Origin: Actinomycetes bacterium
GTDB taxonomy: Bacteria > Actinomycetota > CADDZG01 > JAHWKV01
DNA: 37,555 nt
Direction: 5' to 3'
Assembly (NCBI GenBank): GCA_029263035.1
Contig: JAJCYF010000186.1
Coordinates: forward strand, 1 to 37,555
The notes below the pieces were generated by a model. The model was not told the origin of the DNA. It did not search any database and worked only from the letters and a program-made list of their open reading frames with translations. The first letter of the stretch is position 1; each line of letters begins with the position of its first letter. The position numbers were made by a program, and so were the translations under genes. This document shows, in pieces, positions 26,688 to 35,790 of this stretch.

Positions 26688-27047
26688 GTGGCCAGAGTAA
26701 AACGATCAGTTCACAGCCGTAAGCACCGGCGCGCGACGTTAAAGGCCGCCAAGGGCTATCGCGGCGCACGCAGCCGCCACTACAAGGTCGCCAACGAGCA
26801 GCTTTTGCACTCGATGACCTACGCCTACCGGGACCGCAAGGACCGCAAAGGGCAGTTCCGCCGGCTGTGGATCGCCCGCATCAACGCAGCGGCCCGCAGT
26901 AACGGAATCTCCTACAGTCGGTTTATCGAGGGGCTCTCCAAAGCAGGGGTCGAGGTCGACCGCAAGGTCCTGGCCGAGATTGCAGTCAGCGACGCGGCAA
27001 CCTTTGCCGCCCTCGCCGGCACCGCCAAAGCTGCGCTGGGAGACTAG
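26688..27047 (+). CDS. rplT: Ribosomal protein bL20
   Basis: This 119-aa protein binds 23S rRNA early in assembly and often represses its own operon. It starts MARVKRSVHSRKHRR (GTG 26688, 4 bp after rpmI), with KGYRGARSRHYKVA and YRDRKDRKGQFRRLWI, the family's core. The stop lies within the hairpin at 27042-27070. Confidence 0.97.
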   Translation: MARVKRSVHSRKHRRATLKAAKGYRGARSRHYKVANEQLLHSMTYAYRDRKDRKGQFRRLWIARINAAARSNGISYSRFIEGLSKAGVEVDRKVLAEIAVSDAATFAALAGTAKAALGD

Positions 27048-27070
27048 TAGCCCGCCGTAAGGCGCTAGTC
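27042..27070 (+). terminator. Stem-loop at the end of rplT
   Basis: GACTAG (27042-27047) pairs with CTAGTC (27065-27070), and inside it CGCC-GTAA-GGCG (27053-27064) forms a second stem, leaving a 5-nt bulge. No U-tract follows. It may lower read-through from the ribosomal-protein genes into the methyltransferase, or be a processing site. Confidence 0.4.
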
Positions 27071-27089
27071 GAAAGGTTCCAGGTCAGCC

Positions 27090-27878
27090 TTGATCACCAG
27101 CCTGCGCAACCCCCACATCCAGGCCGCTCGCAAGCTCGTCAAGCGAGCGGTTAGGGACGGCCGCAGGGAGTTCCTGGTGGAGGGTCCCAACGGCGTCGGT
27201 CAGGCCCTGGAGTCGGGGGCCCCGATCACCATCGTGTTCACGGTCGGGCCCGGCGACACGTTCCCCGAGCACAGCCTGCGGGCCAGGGCCCACGGGGTTC
27301 CGGTTCTGGCGGTATCGGAAGACGTGATGCGGGCAATATCATCAACCACCTCCCCGGCGGGCATCGTCGCCGTCAGTCGCTTTGTCGACCGTGATCCTGT
27401 TGTCCTGCTGAAGGAATCGCCCGGCCTGGCCGTTGTCCTCGCAGGCGTGCGGGACCCCGGAAACGCCGGCACCATCATCCGCAGCTGTGCTGCCGCCGGT
27501 GCCGATGCCGTTTTCCTCGGGGAGGCCACCGTGGACATCTACAATCCAAAGTTCGTCAGGGCGACCGCAGGGGCGATGTTCAATCTCCCGTTTGCCCGGA
27601 ATGTTGAGATACGCTGGCTTTTGGATGAGTTGGGTAGTCTCGGCCTGCAGCGTGTGGCCGCCGACCCGGTTGGCGAGGCGGTGTACGACCAGGTGGACTT
27701 CAGGCGGCGCACCGCCTTCGTTTTGGGAAATGAGGCTTGGGGCGTCACTGAGGAGCTCGCCTCCGCAGTCGACGCGAGGGTGAGTATCCCGATGAGCAAG
27801 AGCGTGGAGTCGTTGAACGTAGGCATGGCTGCTACGGTGCTTCTCTTCGAGGCGGCCCGGCAACGGAGGGTTCGCTGA
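27090..27878 (+). CDS. TrmH/SpoU-family rRNA 2'-O-methyltransferase
   Basis: This 262-aa SPOUT enzyme uses SAM to methylate a ribose, most likely in 23S rRNA. Motif 1 is RDPGNAGTIIRSC, motif 2 is FVLGNEAWGV and motif 3 is IPMSKSVESLNVGMAATVLLFE, with the N-terminal substrate-binding domain at about 1-100. TTG 27090 gives the usual ITSLRNPHIQAARKL start. Its place after rplT is the actinobacterial standard. It could be TsnR-like or RlmB-like, and the target base is not decidable. TGATG overlap with the kinase gene. Confidence 0.9.
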   Translation: MITSLRNPHIQAARKLVKRAVRDGRREFLVEGPNGVGQALESGAPITIVFTVGPGDTFPEHSLRARAHGVPVLAVSEDVMRAISSTTSPAGIVAVSRFVDRDPVVLLKESPGLAVVLAGVRDPGNAGTIIRSCAAAGADAVFLGEATVDIYNPKFVRATAGAMFNLPFARNVEIRWLLDELGSLGLQRVAADPVGEAVYDQVDFRRRTAFVLGNEAWGVTEELASAVDARVSIPMSKSVESLNVGMAATVLLFEAARQRRVR

Positions 27879-28948
27879 TGGGCGGGTCCGATCTTGCCGG
27901 GGTCATAGCCAATATCCGCGAGGCGATTGTCGTGGTGGATTCCTCGGGCGCCGTCATTGAGTGGCTCGGAGGTGCCCAGCGCATGTTCGGGTGGTCGGCC
28001 GGGGAGATGGCGGGCCGCAATTTGGACGAGGTGCTGCAGCCCAAGGACGTGAACGGCAACCGCACCTGCATCGGACGCATAGCGAAGGACAAAGAGTTGG
28101 TCATTACCAAGGGAACACCCGAACGAGAGGTGCTCACGGTTACCAGGACGGGCGCGCCGTTGTGGATCGGGGTGACCTCCAGTTTCGAGCGAGCCCCGGG
28201 CCAGGGGGTGGTGCGGACGACCGCGGTGATGCGCGATATCGGGCGCCGCAAACGGGTGGACATGGCCAAGTCGGAGGTCATCTCGGCGGTGGCCCACGAG
28301 CTTCGGTCGCCGCTCACGTCGGTCAAGGGCTTCACCTCGACGCTCCTGCGCCGGTGGGATCGCTTCGACGACGACCACAAAAAACACCTGCTGGCCACCA
28401 TCAATGCCGATGCCGACCGGGTGACCCGCCTGATCGGAGAGCTGTTGGACCTCAGCCGCCTGGAAGCCGGCCGGCTTCCTCTGTCCCGGCAGATGATCAG
28501 TCTGGGCGACATCACATCCCGGGTGGTGGAGCGGATCAGGCCGAGGGCGGAAAAACACGAGATCGGGTTCGAGTTTCCTGACGGGTTCCCCCAGGTCTTC
28601 GCCGACTCGGACAAAATCGAGCAGGTGCTGACCAACCTTTTGGAGAACGCGGTCAAGTACACCACCGGGGGCCGGGTTACGGTTGCCGGCTCGCTGCAGG
28701 ATGCGATGGTGCTGGTGTCGGTGACCGACGAGGGCAGGGGCATTGCGGTTGAGCACCAGTTCAAGGTATTCAACAAGTTCTTCCGGGAGCGGGCCCAGGC
28801 CCAGAACCCGGGCACCGGCCTGGGGCTGTACATCTCCAAGGGCCTCGTGGAGGCACACGGCGGCCGGATCTGGGTGGAGAACGGCGCCGACAAGGGTGCC
28901 ATCTTCTGCTTCACCCTGCCCCGAAGTGCCGACGGGGAGACGCCTTGA
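27878..28948 (+). CDS. Soluble PAS-domain histidine kinase (orphan)
   Basis: This 356-aa sensor has an N-terminal PAS domain (about 5-122), a HisKA dimerisation helix with H140 (SAVAHELRSPLTSVKGF), and a HATPase domain with NLLENAVKY, DEGRGI and GTGLGLYISKG. No membrane segment or signal peptide is visible, so it senses something in the cytoplasm. No response regulator is in the window. It is locked between the rRNA methyltransferase (TGATG) and pheS (TTGA), and I recall the same order in Streptomyces. A link to translation or phenylalanyl-tRNA status is only a guess. Confidence 0.92.
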   Translation: MGGSDLAGVIANIREAIVVVDSSGAVIEWLGGAQRMFGWSAGEMAGRNLDEVLQPKDVNGNRTCIGRIAKDKELVITKGTPEREVLTVTRTGAPLWIGVTSSFERAPGQGVVRTTAVMRDIGRRKRVDMAKSEVISAVAHELRSPLTSVKGFTSTLLRRWDRFDDDHKKHLLATINADADRVTRLIGELLDLSRLEAGRLPLSRQMISLGDITSRVVERIRPRAEKHEIGFEFPDGFPQVFADSDKIEQVLTNLLENAVKYTTGGRVTVAGSLQDAMVLVSVTDEGRGIAVEHQFKVFNKFFRERAQAQNPGTGLGLYISKGLVEAHGGRIWVENGADKGAIFCFTLPRSADGETP

Positions 28949-29979
28949 GCGCGGTCGACGAGCTTCAGAGCATCGAGAGAACCGCCCTGGACGAGCTGGG
29001 CGGAGCCGATTCGTCCGAGCGGGTCCAGGAGCTGCAGATCACCTATCTTGGGCGTAAGGGCCCCCTGGCGCGGGTCGGAAAGTCTCTGGGCGGGCTCCCG
29101 GTGGAGGAGCGCAAGCTGGTCGGGCAGACGGCCAACCGGGTCCGGGGCCTCATCGAAGCCGCCATCGCCGAAAAGCTCGCCGAGCTGGACAAGCTGGAGC
29201 GCGCCGGCCGGCTGGAGGCCGAACGCCTGGACATCACCCTGCCCGGCCGTATGCCCCCCACCGGGAGGCTTCACCCGCTGACCGAGGTGTTAGAGGAGAT
29301 CGTCGACATCTTCGTCGGCCTGGGCTTCTCGGTGGCCGAGGGCCCCCTGGTGGAGACCGACTACTACAGCTTCCAGGCGCTCAACATTCCTCAGGATCAC
29401 GCCGCACGCAGCATGCAGGACACGTTCTACGTCGACACCGGCGCCCCGCAGCCCTACGTCCTGCGCCCCCACACCTCGCCCATGCAGGTGCGGCTGATGG
29501 AGTCCGCCCCGCCGCCCCACTACGTGGTGGTGCCGGGTGTGGTGGCCCGCCGGGACGAGATCGACGCCAACCACCTGGCCCAGTTCATGCAGATCGAAGG
29601 GCTGGCGGTCGACGAGAACATCAGCTTCGCCGACCTGAAGGGCGTCCTGGAGGTGTTCGCCCGGCAGATGTTCGGGTCCAACCTGACCGTGCGCATGCAC
29701 CCCAGCTACTTCCCGTTCACCGAGCCGTCGGCCGAGGTCTACGTCTCCTGTTTCGCTTGCGACGGCAGCGGCTGCGCCACCTGCCGCGGGGAGGGCTGGA
29801 TCGAGATCATGGGGGCCGGAATGGTCCACCCCAACGTCTTCCGTTCCGTCGGCTACCCGGCATCGACCACCGGCTTCGCCTTCGGCATGGGAGTCGAGCG
29901 GATCGCCAAGCTCAAATATTCGGTCAACGACCTGCGCACGTTCTACGAGAACGACCTGCGCTTCCTGGGCTCCCGATGA
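28945..29979 (+). CDS. pheS: Phenylalanine-tRNA ligase alpha subunit
   Basis: This 344-aa catalytic subunit has an N-terminal coiled coil (about 1-85) followed by the class II core: HPLTEVLEEIVDIFVGLGF, FQALNIPQDHAAR, LRPHTSPMQ and motif 3 AFGMGVERIAKLKY. A CxxC...CxxC-type insert (CFACDGSGCATC) precedes GWIEI, as in many bacteria. TTG 28945 overlaps the kinase stop as TTGA, and the stop overlaps pheT as ATGA. Confidence 0.96.
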   Translation: MSAVDELQSIERTALDELGGADSSERVQELQITYLGRKGPLARVGKSLGGLPVEERKLVGQTANRVRGLIEAAIAEKLAELDKLERAGRLEAERLDITLPGRMPPTGRLHPLTEVLEEIVDIFVGLGFSVAEGPLVETDYYSFQALNIPQDHAARSMQDTFYVDTGAPQPYVLRPHTSPMQVRLMESAPPPHYVVVPGVVARRDEIDANHLAQFMQIEGLAVDENISFADLKGVLEVFARQMFGSNLTVRMHPSYFPFTEPSAEVYVSCFACDGSGCATCRGEGWIEIMGAGMVHPNVFRSVGYPASTTGFAFGMGVERIAKLKYSVNDLRTFYENDLRFLGSR

Positions 29980-32369
29980 AGGTCCCCCTGAACTGGCTGG
30001 CCGAGTTCGTTGAGATCAACGCGGCGCCCGAGGAGATCGCAGCCAATCTGACGTCGGCCGGCATGAAGGTCGAGAAGATCTATCGCACCGGCGAGGGCGT
30101 CGAGGGCATCATCGTCGGCGAGGTGGATGCAGTTGGGGAGCACCCGAACGCCGACAAGCTTTCCGTCGTCCGGGTCCGCACCGGCTGCGATTACATCAGC
30201 GTGGTGTGCGGCGCCAGCAACTTCAAGGTGGGGGACCGGGTCCCCGTGGCACAGCCGGGCTCCAAGGTGCCCAAGGTAGGAGAGATCGGCCGGCGCAAGT
30301 TCCGCGGGGTCCCCTCCGAGGGGATGCTCTGCAGCGCCTCCGAGCTGGGCCTGGGCGACGACCATTCCGGCATCCTGGTGCTGGATCCCAAAACCATCGT
30401 CGGCACCGATCTGAAGCAGGCGCTCGGTCTGGGCGAGGCGGTCCTGGAGCTGGAGATCAACCCGAACCGGCCCGACGCCATGGGGTTGATCGGGATCGCC
30501 CGGGAGGTGGCAGCGTGCACCGGCGCCGGTCTCAAGGACTTCAGCGCAACGATCGACTTCAAGGTCTCCGAGGCCCGGGCCTCGGACTTCGTCCGGGTTG
30601 AGATTCAGGACGAAGCTGGATGCCCTCGCTACATGGCCCGGGTCATTGAGGGCGCCGGCTCAGGGCCTTCCCCCGCCTGGGCGCAGCAGCGGCTGATCCT
30701 GAGCGGGGTGCGTCCGATCTCGGCGATCGTCGACGCCACCAACTACGCCATGCTGGTGACCGGCCAGCCCCAGCACGCCTTCGACATGGACAGGGTCGGC
30801 GGCGGCAAAATCGTCGTCCGGCGGGCGGCCCCCGGCGAGACCCTGATCTCCATCGACGGCATCGATCGCAAGCTGGACCCCGAGGACCTGGTTATCGCCG
30901 ATGAGTCCAGGCCGGTGGCCCTGGCCGGTGTGATGGGCGGGCAGGACAGCGAGGTCACCGATTCGACCAACCGGGTGATCCTGGAGACCGCCAACTTTGA
31001 GACCCGCTCCATCTTCCGGACCTCCCGCCGCCACGCCCTGCGCTCCGAAGCGTCGGCCCGGTTCGAGAGGGGAGTCGACCCCAACGGTGTCGACCTGGCC
31101 TCGCGGCTGGCTACCGCGCTCATCGTCGACTGGGCCGGCGGGAATGCGGCCGCCGGGTCGGTCGACGTCTACCCCAACCCCGTCGAGCGCGAGACCATCA
31201 CCATGCGCCCCGACCGGGCGCGGGCGTTGCTGGGCGCGGATTTCAGCACCGAGCAGATGACCGACGCCCTCGGGCGCCTGGGGCTGAAGCCGGAGAACGA
31301 TGACGGGGCCATCCGCACGACGGTCCCCACCTTCCGGGTGGACCTGAAGGTGGAGGAGGACCTGATCGAGGAGGTCGCCCGGGTGATCGGTTACGACAAG
31401 ATCCCCACCACGCTGCCCTCCGGGTCCAACCGGGCCGGCCGGCTTCCCGACACCGAGAAGGCTCTTCGCAAGCTGCGCCGGGCGCTGATCGGCGCCGGTT
31501 TGTACGAAGCGAAGACCTCGAGCCTGGTGAGCCCGGCGGATCTGGAGAAGATCGGTCTGGGCTCGAATGCCGCCACCCCGCTGGCCAACCCGATCAGCCG
31601 CGACGAGTCGCTGCTCAGGCCCTCACTTTTGCCCGGCCTGCTGCGCTCTGCCGCCCTCAACTTCTCCCGCCGCCCCGGCGCGGTGAGGCTGTTCGAGGTC
31701 GGACGCACGTTTCACCCGAACGGCACCGAGCCGCCCGTGGAAAAACTCAGGCTGGCGATTGCACTGGGGGGCGTGAGCCCGCAGGAGTGGCACTCTCCGG
31801 AACGGGAGATGGACTTCTTCGACCTCAAGGGCATGGTGGAGGTCGTGCTGCAGACCCTGAGTGTGAGGGATGCGGAGTTCGAGGAGCGCCAGGAGGTCTT
31901 GTTTCACCCGACCCGTGCAGCGGGCCTGTTTGCCGGCGACGGCACCCGGCTGGGGGTTTTCGGAGAGCTGGCGCCGGAGTCGGCGGACCGGGCCGGTGTA
32001 CCCGCCCGCTTCAGCGTGGGTGAGTTCGACCTGGATGCCCTTATTGCGCTGGTCGGGGCACCGCTGCCCCCGCCGGAGCCCAGCCGCTTCCCGGCCGTCC
32101 TGCTGGACCTGGCGGTGGTCGTCGCCGAGAAGGTGGATACCCGCAGCCTGCTGAACACCGCCCGGAGCGCGGGCGGGCCGCTGCTGGAGAGCGTCCGCCT
32201 GATCGACGTCTACCGGGGGGAGCAGGTGGGGGCCGGCAACAAGAGCATGGCGATCTCCATGACCTTCCGCAGTCCGGAGAGGACCCTGGCCGACGGTGAG
32301 GCGCTCCAGGCCCGCAACGCCATCGCGAAAGCGATCGAGCAGAACCATGGAGGCAAGGTCCGGGCTTAA
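29976..32369 (+). CDS. pheT: Phenylalanine-tRNA ligase beta subunit
   Basis: This 797-aa partner of PheS starts MKVPLNWLAEFVEI at ATG 29976. Domains in order are the OB-fold tRNA-binding domain (about 40-150, VVCGASNFKVGDRVPVA), the B3/B4 editing domain (about 210-385, ALAGVMGGQDSEV), B5 (about 400-475), the catalytic-like core (about 490-690) and the C-terminal anticodon-binding FDX-ACB domain (SMAISMTFRSPERTL). The 3' end overlaps the converging pdxH gene by 4 bp (TTAA). Confidence 0.96.
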   Translation: MKVPLNWLAEFVEINAAPEEIAANLTSAGMKVEKIYRTGEGVEGIIVGEVDAVGEHPNADKLSVVRVRTGCDYISVVCGASNFKVGDRVPVAQPGSKVPKVGEIGRRKFRGVPSEGMLCSASELGLGDDHSGILVLDPKTIVGTDLKQALGLGEAVLELEINPNRPDAMGLIGIAREVAACTGAGLKDFSATIDFKVSEARASDFVRVEIQDEAGCPRYMARVIEGAGSGPSPAWAQQRLILSGVRPISAIVDATNYAMLVTGQPQHAFDMDRVGGGKIVVRRAAPGETLISIDGIDRKLDPEDLVIADESRPVALAGVMGGQDSEVTDSTNRVILETANFETRSIFRTSRRHALRSEASARFERGVDPNGVDLASRLATALIVDWAGGNAAAGSVDVYPNPVERETITMRPDRARALLGADFSTEQMTDALGRLGLKPENDDGAIRTTVPTFRVDLKVEEDLIEEVARVIGYDKIPTTLPSGSNRAGRLPDTEKALRKLRRALIGAGLYEAKTSSLVSPADLEKIGLGSNAATPLANPISRDESLLRPSLLPGLLRSAALNFSRRPGAVRLFEVGRTFHPNGTEPPVEKLRLAIALGGVSPQEWHSPEREMDFFDLKGMVEVVLQTLSVRDAEFEERQEVLFHPTRAAGLFAGDGTRLGVFGELAPESADRAGVPARFSVGEFDLDALIALVGAPLPPPEPSRFPAVLLDLAVVVAEKVDTRSLLNTARSAGGPLLESVRLIDVYRGEQVGAGNKSMAISMTFRSPERTLADGEALQARNAIAKAIEQNHGGKVRA

Positions 32370-32962
32370 GGAGCCAGCCGCTCCACGATCCAGGTCCCGC
32401 CCTCCAACCGGAACCGCAACCGGTCGTGCATGCGGTTGATACCGGCCTGCCAGAACTCGACGGCCGTCGGGGCCACCCGGAAGCCGCCCCAGTGCGGGGG
32501 CCGGGGCACCGGGTCCTCGCCGTACTCTTCGAGGAGCCTCGCCCGGCGGCCTTCCAGCTCGTCCCGGGACCCGATCACCCGGGACTGCGGGCTTGCCAGC
32601 GCACTGAGCTGTGACGGCCGGGGGCGGGTGGCCCAATAGGTGTCGGACTGCGCGGAGCTCAGGCGTTCGGCACTTCCGTCGACCACTACCTGCCGGCCGA
32701 GGTCGTACCAGGGCATGAGCAGGCTGACCGCCGGATTGGCCGCGAGCTCCCGGCCCTTCCGGGAGTCGTAGTTGGTGTGGAAGTCAAAGCCGGCTTGAGA
32801 CACCCCGCGCAGCAGGACCGACCTGGAGCCGGGCCTGCCATCCGGCGACGCGGTCGAGACGACCATGCCGTAGGGCTCTGCTATTCCGGCATTGAGTGCC
32901 TCATCCATCCACCGCTCGAACTGCTCGAGCCAGCTGGAGGCGAGAGTGCTCTCCGAAAGCAC
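32366..32962 (-). CDS. pdxH: Pyridoxine/pyridoxamine 5'-phosphate oxidase
   Basis: This 198-aa FMN enzyme makes pyridoxal 5'-phosphate. Motifs: RPGSRSVLLRGV, FHTNYDSRKGRELAANP, GRQVVVDG, SPQSRVI, PRPPHWGGFRV and the C-terminal LRFRLEGGTWIVERLAP. GTG 32962 is the start, 11 bp after the terC stop, so the two probably share an mRNA. FMN would come from the riboflavin made by the operon at 16.5-19.9 kb. Confidence 0.95.
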   Translation of the reverse strand: MLSESTLASSWLEQFERWMDEALNAGIAEPYGMVVSTASPDGRPGSRSVLLRGVSQAGFDFHTNYDSRKGRELAANPAVSLLMPWYDLGRQVVVDGSAERLSSAQSDTYWATRPRPSQLSALASPQSRVIGSRDELEGRRARLLEEYGEDPVPRPPHWGGFRVAPTAVEFWQAGINRMHDRLRFRLEGGTWIVERLAP

Positions 32963-32973
32963 CGGCGGTGTGG

Positions 32974-33840
32974 CTACTTGCGTCCGCTCGGCTTGGCCGG
33001 AGGCTTTTTGGCCGGAGGCTTGCGGGCAGCCGGCTTTGGCTTGCCGGCCGTCTTGCCCGAAGCCTTCGGTCCCGGCCTCTTGCGCGAGTACCGGGATCGA
33101 AGTTCGACCGGCTCATCCTTCAGTGCCGCCGCCTTCTCCGCCCGCTTGCGGCCCGCCCGCAGGTTGATCGCTTCGACGAACAGCGAGAAGCCCATGGCGA
33201 AGTAGATGTAGCCCTTCGGGATGTGCCGGTGCAGACCCTCCAGGATCAGGCTCAGCCCGATGAGGAGCAGGAAGCTCAAGGCCAGGATCTTGACCGTGGG
33301 GTGCCGGTCGACGAACGCACTGACTGCTTCAGCGGCTATGAGCATCACCCCTATGGCGACGACGACCGCGGCAATCATCACGCTGATCTCGTCCACCATT
33401 CCGACGGCGGTGATGACCGAGTCCAGCGAGAAGACGATGTCCAGAAGGCCGATCTGGATGATCACGCTGACGAAGGACGCTGCCGCCTTGGCCGAAGCGT
33501 GTCCTTCGTGGCCTTCGAGCTTGTCGTGGATCTCGAAGGTGCTCTTGGCGATCAGAAACAGTCCGCCGACTATCAGGATCAGATCCCGGCCGGAGACCTC
33601 CTGGGAAAAGACCGTGAATAACGGGTCTACCAACCCGATGATCACGGAGAGGGTGAGTAGAAGGGCGACCCGCATCAGCAGCGCCAGCCCGAGGCCGATC
33701 TGCCGGGCCTTCTTTTGCTGCTCGGCCGGAAGCTTCCCGGCAAGGATGGACAGAAAAACAATGTTGTCGATGCCCAGGACGATCTCCAGGGCAAGCAACG
33801 TCAAGAAGCCGACGATGACGTCCGCCGTCAAGAAATCCAT
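32974..33840 (-). CDS. TerC-family membrane protein
   Basis: This 288-aa integral membrane protein has about seven helices. It shows the two TerC acidic motifs LEIVLGIDNIVFLSIL (residues 18-33) and LLDIVFSLDSVITAVG (about 132-147). Such proteins are linked to metal efflux, mainly manganese, and to tellurite resistance. The C-terminus (about 240-288) is a Lys/Pro/Ala-rich tail with repeated KPPAKKPPAKP, probably cytoplasmic and disordered. ATG 33840 has AAAGGTGA upstream. No manganese riboswitch of the yybP-ykoY type is recognisable in the 97-bp gap before it. Confidence 0.9.
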   Translation of the reverse strand: MDFLTADVIVGFLTLLALEIVLGIDNIVFLSILAGKLPAEQQKKARQIGLGLALLMRVALLLTLSVIIGLVDPLFTVFSQEVSGRDLILIVGGLFLIAKSTFEIHDKLEGHEGHASAKAAASFVSVIIQIGLLDIVFSLDSVITAVGMVDEISVMIAAVVVAIGVMLIAAEAVSAFVDRHPTVKILALSFLLLIGLSLILEGLHRHIPKGYIYFAMGFSLFVEAINLRAGRKRAEKAAALKDEPVELRSRYSRKRPGPKASGKTAGKPKPAARKPPAKKPPAKPSGRK

Positions 33841-33922
33841 TCTTCTTACTCACCTTTCGCCGGAAAACCTGCCGCAACTCTATCCGTCTTGGGTCCGGCG
33901 GAAACAGCCGGCACCTCAGGCA

Positions 33923-33937
33923 TAGAATTGCGCGCAG
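33923..33937 (+). promoter_or_regulatory. -10 box suggesting a leaderless mRNA
   Basis: TAGAAT (33923-33928) ends 9 bp before ATG 33938, and there is no Shine-Dalgarno sequence between them. Transcription would begin at or within a base or two of the A of ATG. Leaderless mRNAs are common in actinobacteria. No clear -35 is seen. Confidence 0.4.
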
Positions 33938-34678
33938 ATGAATCTCCCGGAACCCGCCGACCCGCTTTTCGAGATTGCTCCCGAAGAGTTCACGGCCGAA
34001 CGGGATCGCATCGCCAAACGGCTCAAGGAACAGGGTGACGACGGGGCGGCGGCGGCGATAAAGGCGCTGAAGCGCCCCAGCGTCACGGCCTACGCCCTCA
34101 ACCTCGTAGCCCGGCGGGACTCCGACCTGATCGGGTCCCTGCTGGAGGCCGAAGAGCGGCTGAGGACGGCGAAGTCCCGGGCCGACATGGATGGAGCCAA
34201 GGCCGACCGCCAGAAGGCCATCTCGGCGATATCCGGCAAGGCGATCTCCGTTCTGACCGGGCAGGGGCGGTCCGTCACCCCCCAGGTAAAGGAGCGGCTT
34301 ACCGAGACCCTGCTGGCGGTGGCGACCGACGATCAAACCCGTGAACTGCTTGAGCACGGACGGCTGCTGAAGGAGGCGAAGGCGGGCGGCTTCGGCGGGC
34401 CGGTGGCGGTTTTCGAGGCGGTTGAGCCCGACGACGAGCTCCGCAAGCTCAACCAGCGGATATCCCGGCTGAGGGCGGAGGGGGAGGCCAAGCTGATGGA
34501 AGCCAAGAAGGCCGGGACGGACTCCGACCGGGCCCGGCACGAGGCCGACGAGCTGGCGGAAGCGTCGGCCGCGGCCGCAGAGCGTGCCGGCAAGCTGGCC
34601 AACCTCGCCCGCAAGGCGGAGGAGGTCGGCCGGTCAAAGCTGGCGGAAGCTGAGGAGCTGGAGAGCCGTCCCCGTTAG
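33938..34678 (+). CDS. Conserved coiled-coil protein of unknown function
   Basis: This 246-aa soluble, mostly helical protein has an N-terminal region (about 1-150) with FTAERDRIAKRLKEQGDD and IKALKRPSVTAYALNLVAR. A long Ala/Glu/Lys-rich coiled coil follows from about 160 to the end (RISRLRAEGEAKLMEAKKAG...). I remember similar N-termini (KRPSVxAWALN) in unnamed actinobacterial proteins but know no function. It overlaps the converging lipoprotein gene by 4 bp (TTAG). Confidence 0.75.
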   Translation: MNLPEPADPLFEIAPEEFTAERDRIAKRLKEQGDDGAAAAIKALKRPSVTAYALNLVARRDSDLIGSLLEAEERLRTAKSRADMDGAKADRQKAISAISGKAISVLTGQGRSVTPQVKERLTETLLAVATDDQTRELLEHGRLLKEAKAGGFGGPVAVFEAVEPDDELRKLNQRISRLRAEGEAKLMEAKKAGTDSDRARHEADELAEASAAAAERAGKLANLARKAEEVGRSKLAEAEELESRPR

Positions 34679-35709
34679 GGGCTGTGCTCGAAGGCCACGA
34701 CCCCGCTGGTGCTGCCGACGATCTCAACCAGCTCGTCCGCCGGTGCCGGCGGTACCTCCGCAGCGACCATGTGGATGACGGTCCTTTCGATGGTTTCGTA
34801 GGTGCCCGGAGGCAAAAGTCCTTCAGATCCGGTGGTCAGGTTGAGCGTCCGGCCGCCCGGGGCGGCGGCGTAGCTGGTCACGACGTCGACGCTGAAAACT
34901 GCCAGCGCCCCGCCGTCTGTGGTTTCGAACGCTTCGACCTCCCGCTCGCCGGGCGTGACCCCGATCGAGGTTGTGATCTGGGCCTGGGCGTCCTCGTCCA
35001 CCGAAGCCTTGTAGGACTGGGAGAGCTCGCTGGTGAACCGGCCGGGGGCGAAGATCGTCGACTCCGTGCCCTCGGCGTAGCCCGACAGGTAGTTGCTGAA
35101 CTCCTCAGGCACGCGGGCCGGGTCCAGCTTGAGGTCGCCTTCCCGCTCATCGGTCACCTGCTCGGCGAACCCGTCGGCGTCCAGCCGGATGTCCGGCGCC
35201 GGGTACTCCGGGGGCACCGTGACGTACATGGCAAGCTTCCACGGCTCGTCCGCCGCCGCCTTTTCATACAGGCGCAAGCGGCTGATGGGACCGGCGTCGG
35301 GGTTGTCCACCGGGACCAATCTGACGTAGGCCATAAACCGGGCCGGGTAGGTGGTCTGCCTCGGCACGTACGCTGTGACCTGCTCGATGTCCCGGTCGAC
35401 GCCGGACGCGGTGGTGCGACCCAGGGCTCTGAAGCGCTTGTAGAAAGCATCGTCAATGTCGCGCGCCGGGGAGGTCTCGATCGAGTTCTGAAGGTTTTCA
35501 TCCATGGTGGCGTTGGCTGTTTCGGAGCCGGTGTTCAGCTCCTCCACTATTGCCCGGGCGTCACCCGGCAGCAGGACGGGATCCTGCGAAACCTCCACCG
35601 ACCCGGTGGTCTCATCCTCCTGCTCCGGGGAGTCCTGCGCGCAGGCACCCAAGGCAATCAGAAAGGTCATAAGCAGGACTATCAGCCGGGTGGTTCGCAA
35701 AGATGCCAT
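34675..35709 (-). CDS. Lipoprotein of unknown function
   Basis: This 344-aa protein starts MASLRTTRLIVLLMTFLIALGAC with lipobox LGAC (C23), and AGGAGG lies 5-6 nt before ATG 35709. An acidic spacer follows, then a helical region (about 40-110) and mixed alpha/beta domains (about 115-205 and 215-344) with no cysteines and no enzyme motif. It is probably bound to the outer face of the cytoplasmic membrane. No family recognised. Confidence 0.75.
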   Translation of the reverse strand: MASLRTTRLIVLLMTFLIALGACAQDSPEQEDETTGSVEVSQDPVLLPGDARAIVEELNTGSETANATMDENLQNSIETSPARDIDDAFYKRFRALGRTTASGVDRDIEQVTAYVPRQTTYPARFMAYVRLVPVDNPDAGPISRLRLYEKAAADEPWKLAMYVTVPPEYPAPDIRLDADGFAEQVTDEREGDLKLDPARVPEEFSNYLSGYAEGTESTIFAPGRFTSELSQSYKASVDEDAQAQITTSIGVTPGEREVEAFETTDGGALAVFSVDVVTSYAAAPGGRTLNLTTGSEGLLPPGTYETIERTVIHMVAAEVPPAPADELVEIVGSTSGVVAFEHSP

Positions 35710-35790
35710 TGATCCTCCTCTGCAATCTCCCTCACGATACTTCACGGTGCCCGCTGGGAACCAGCATCGTTAGGTCGTGCCCGGCAGCGA

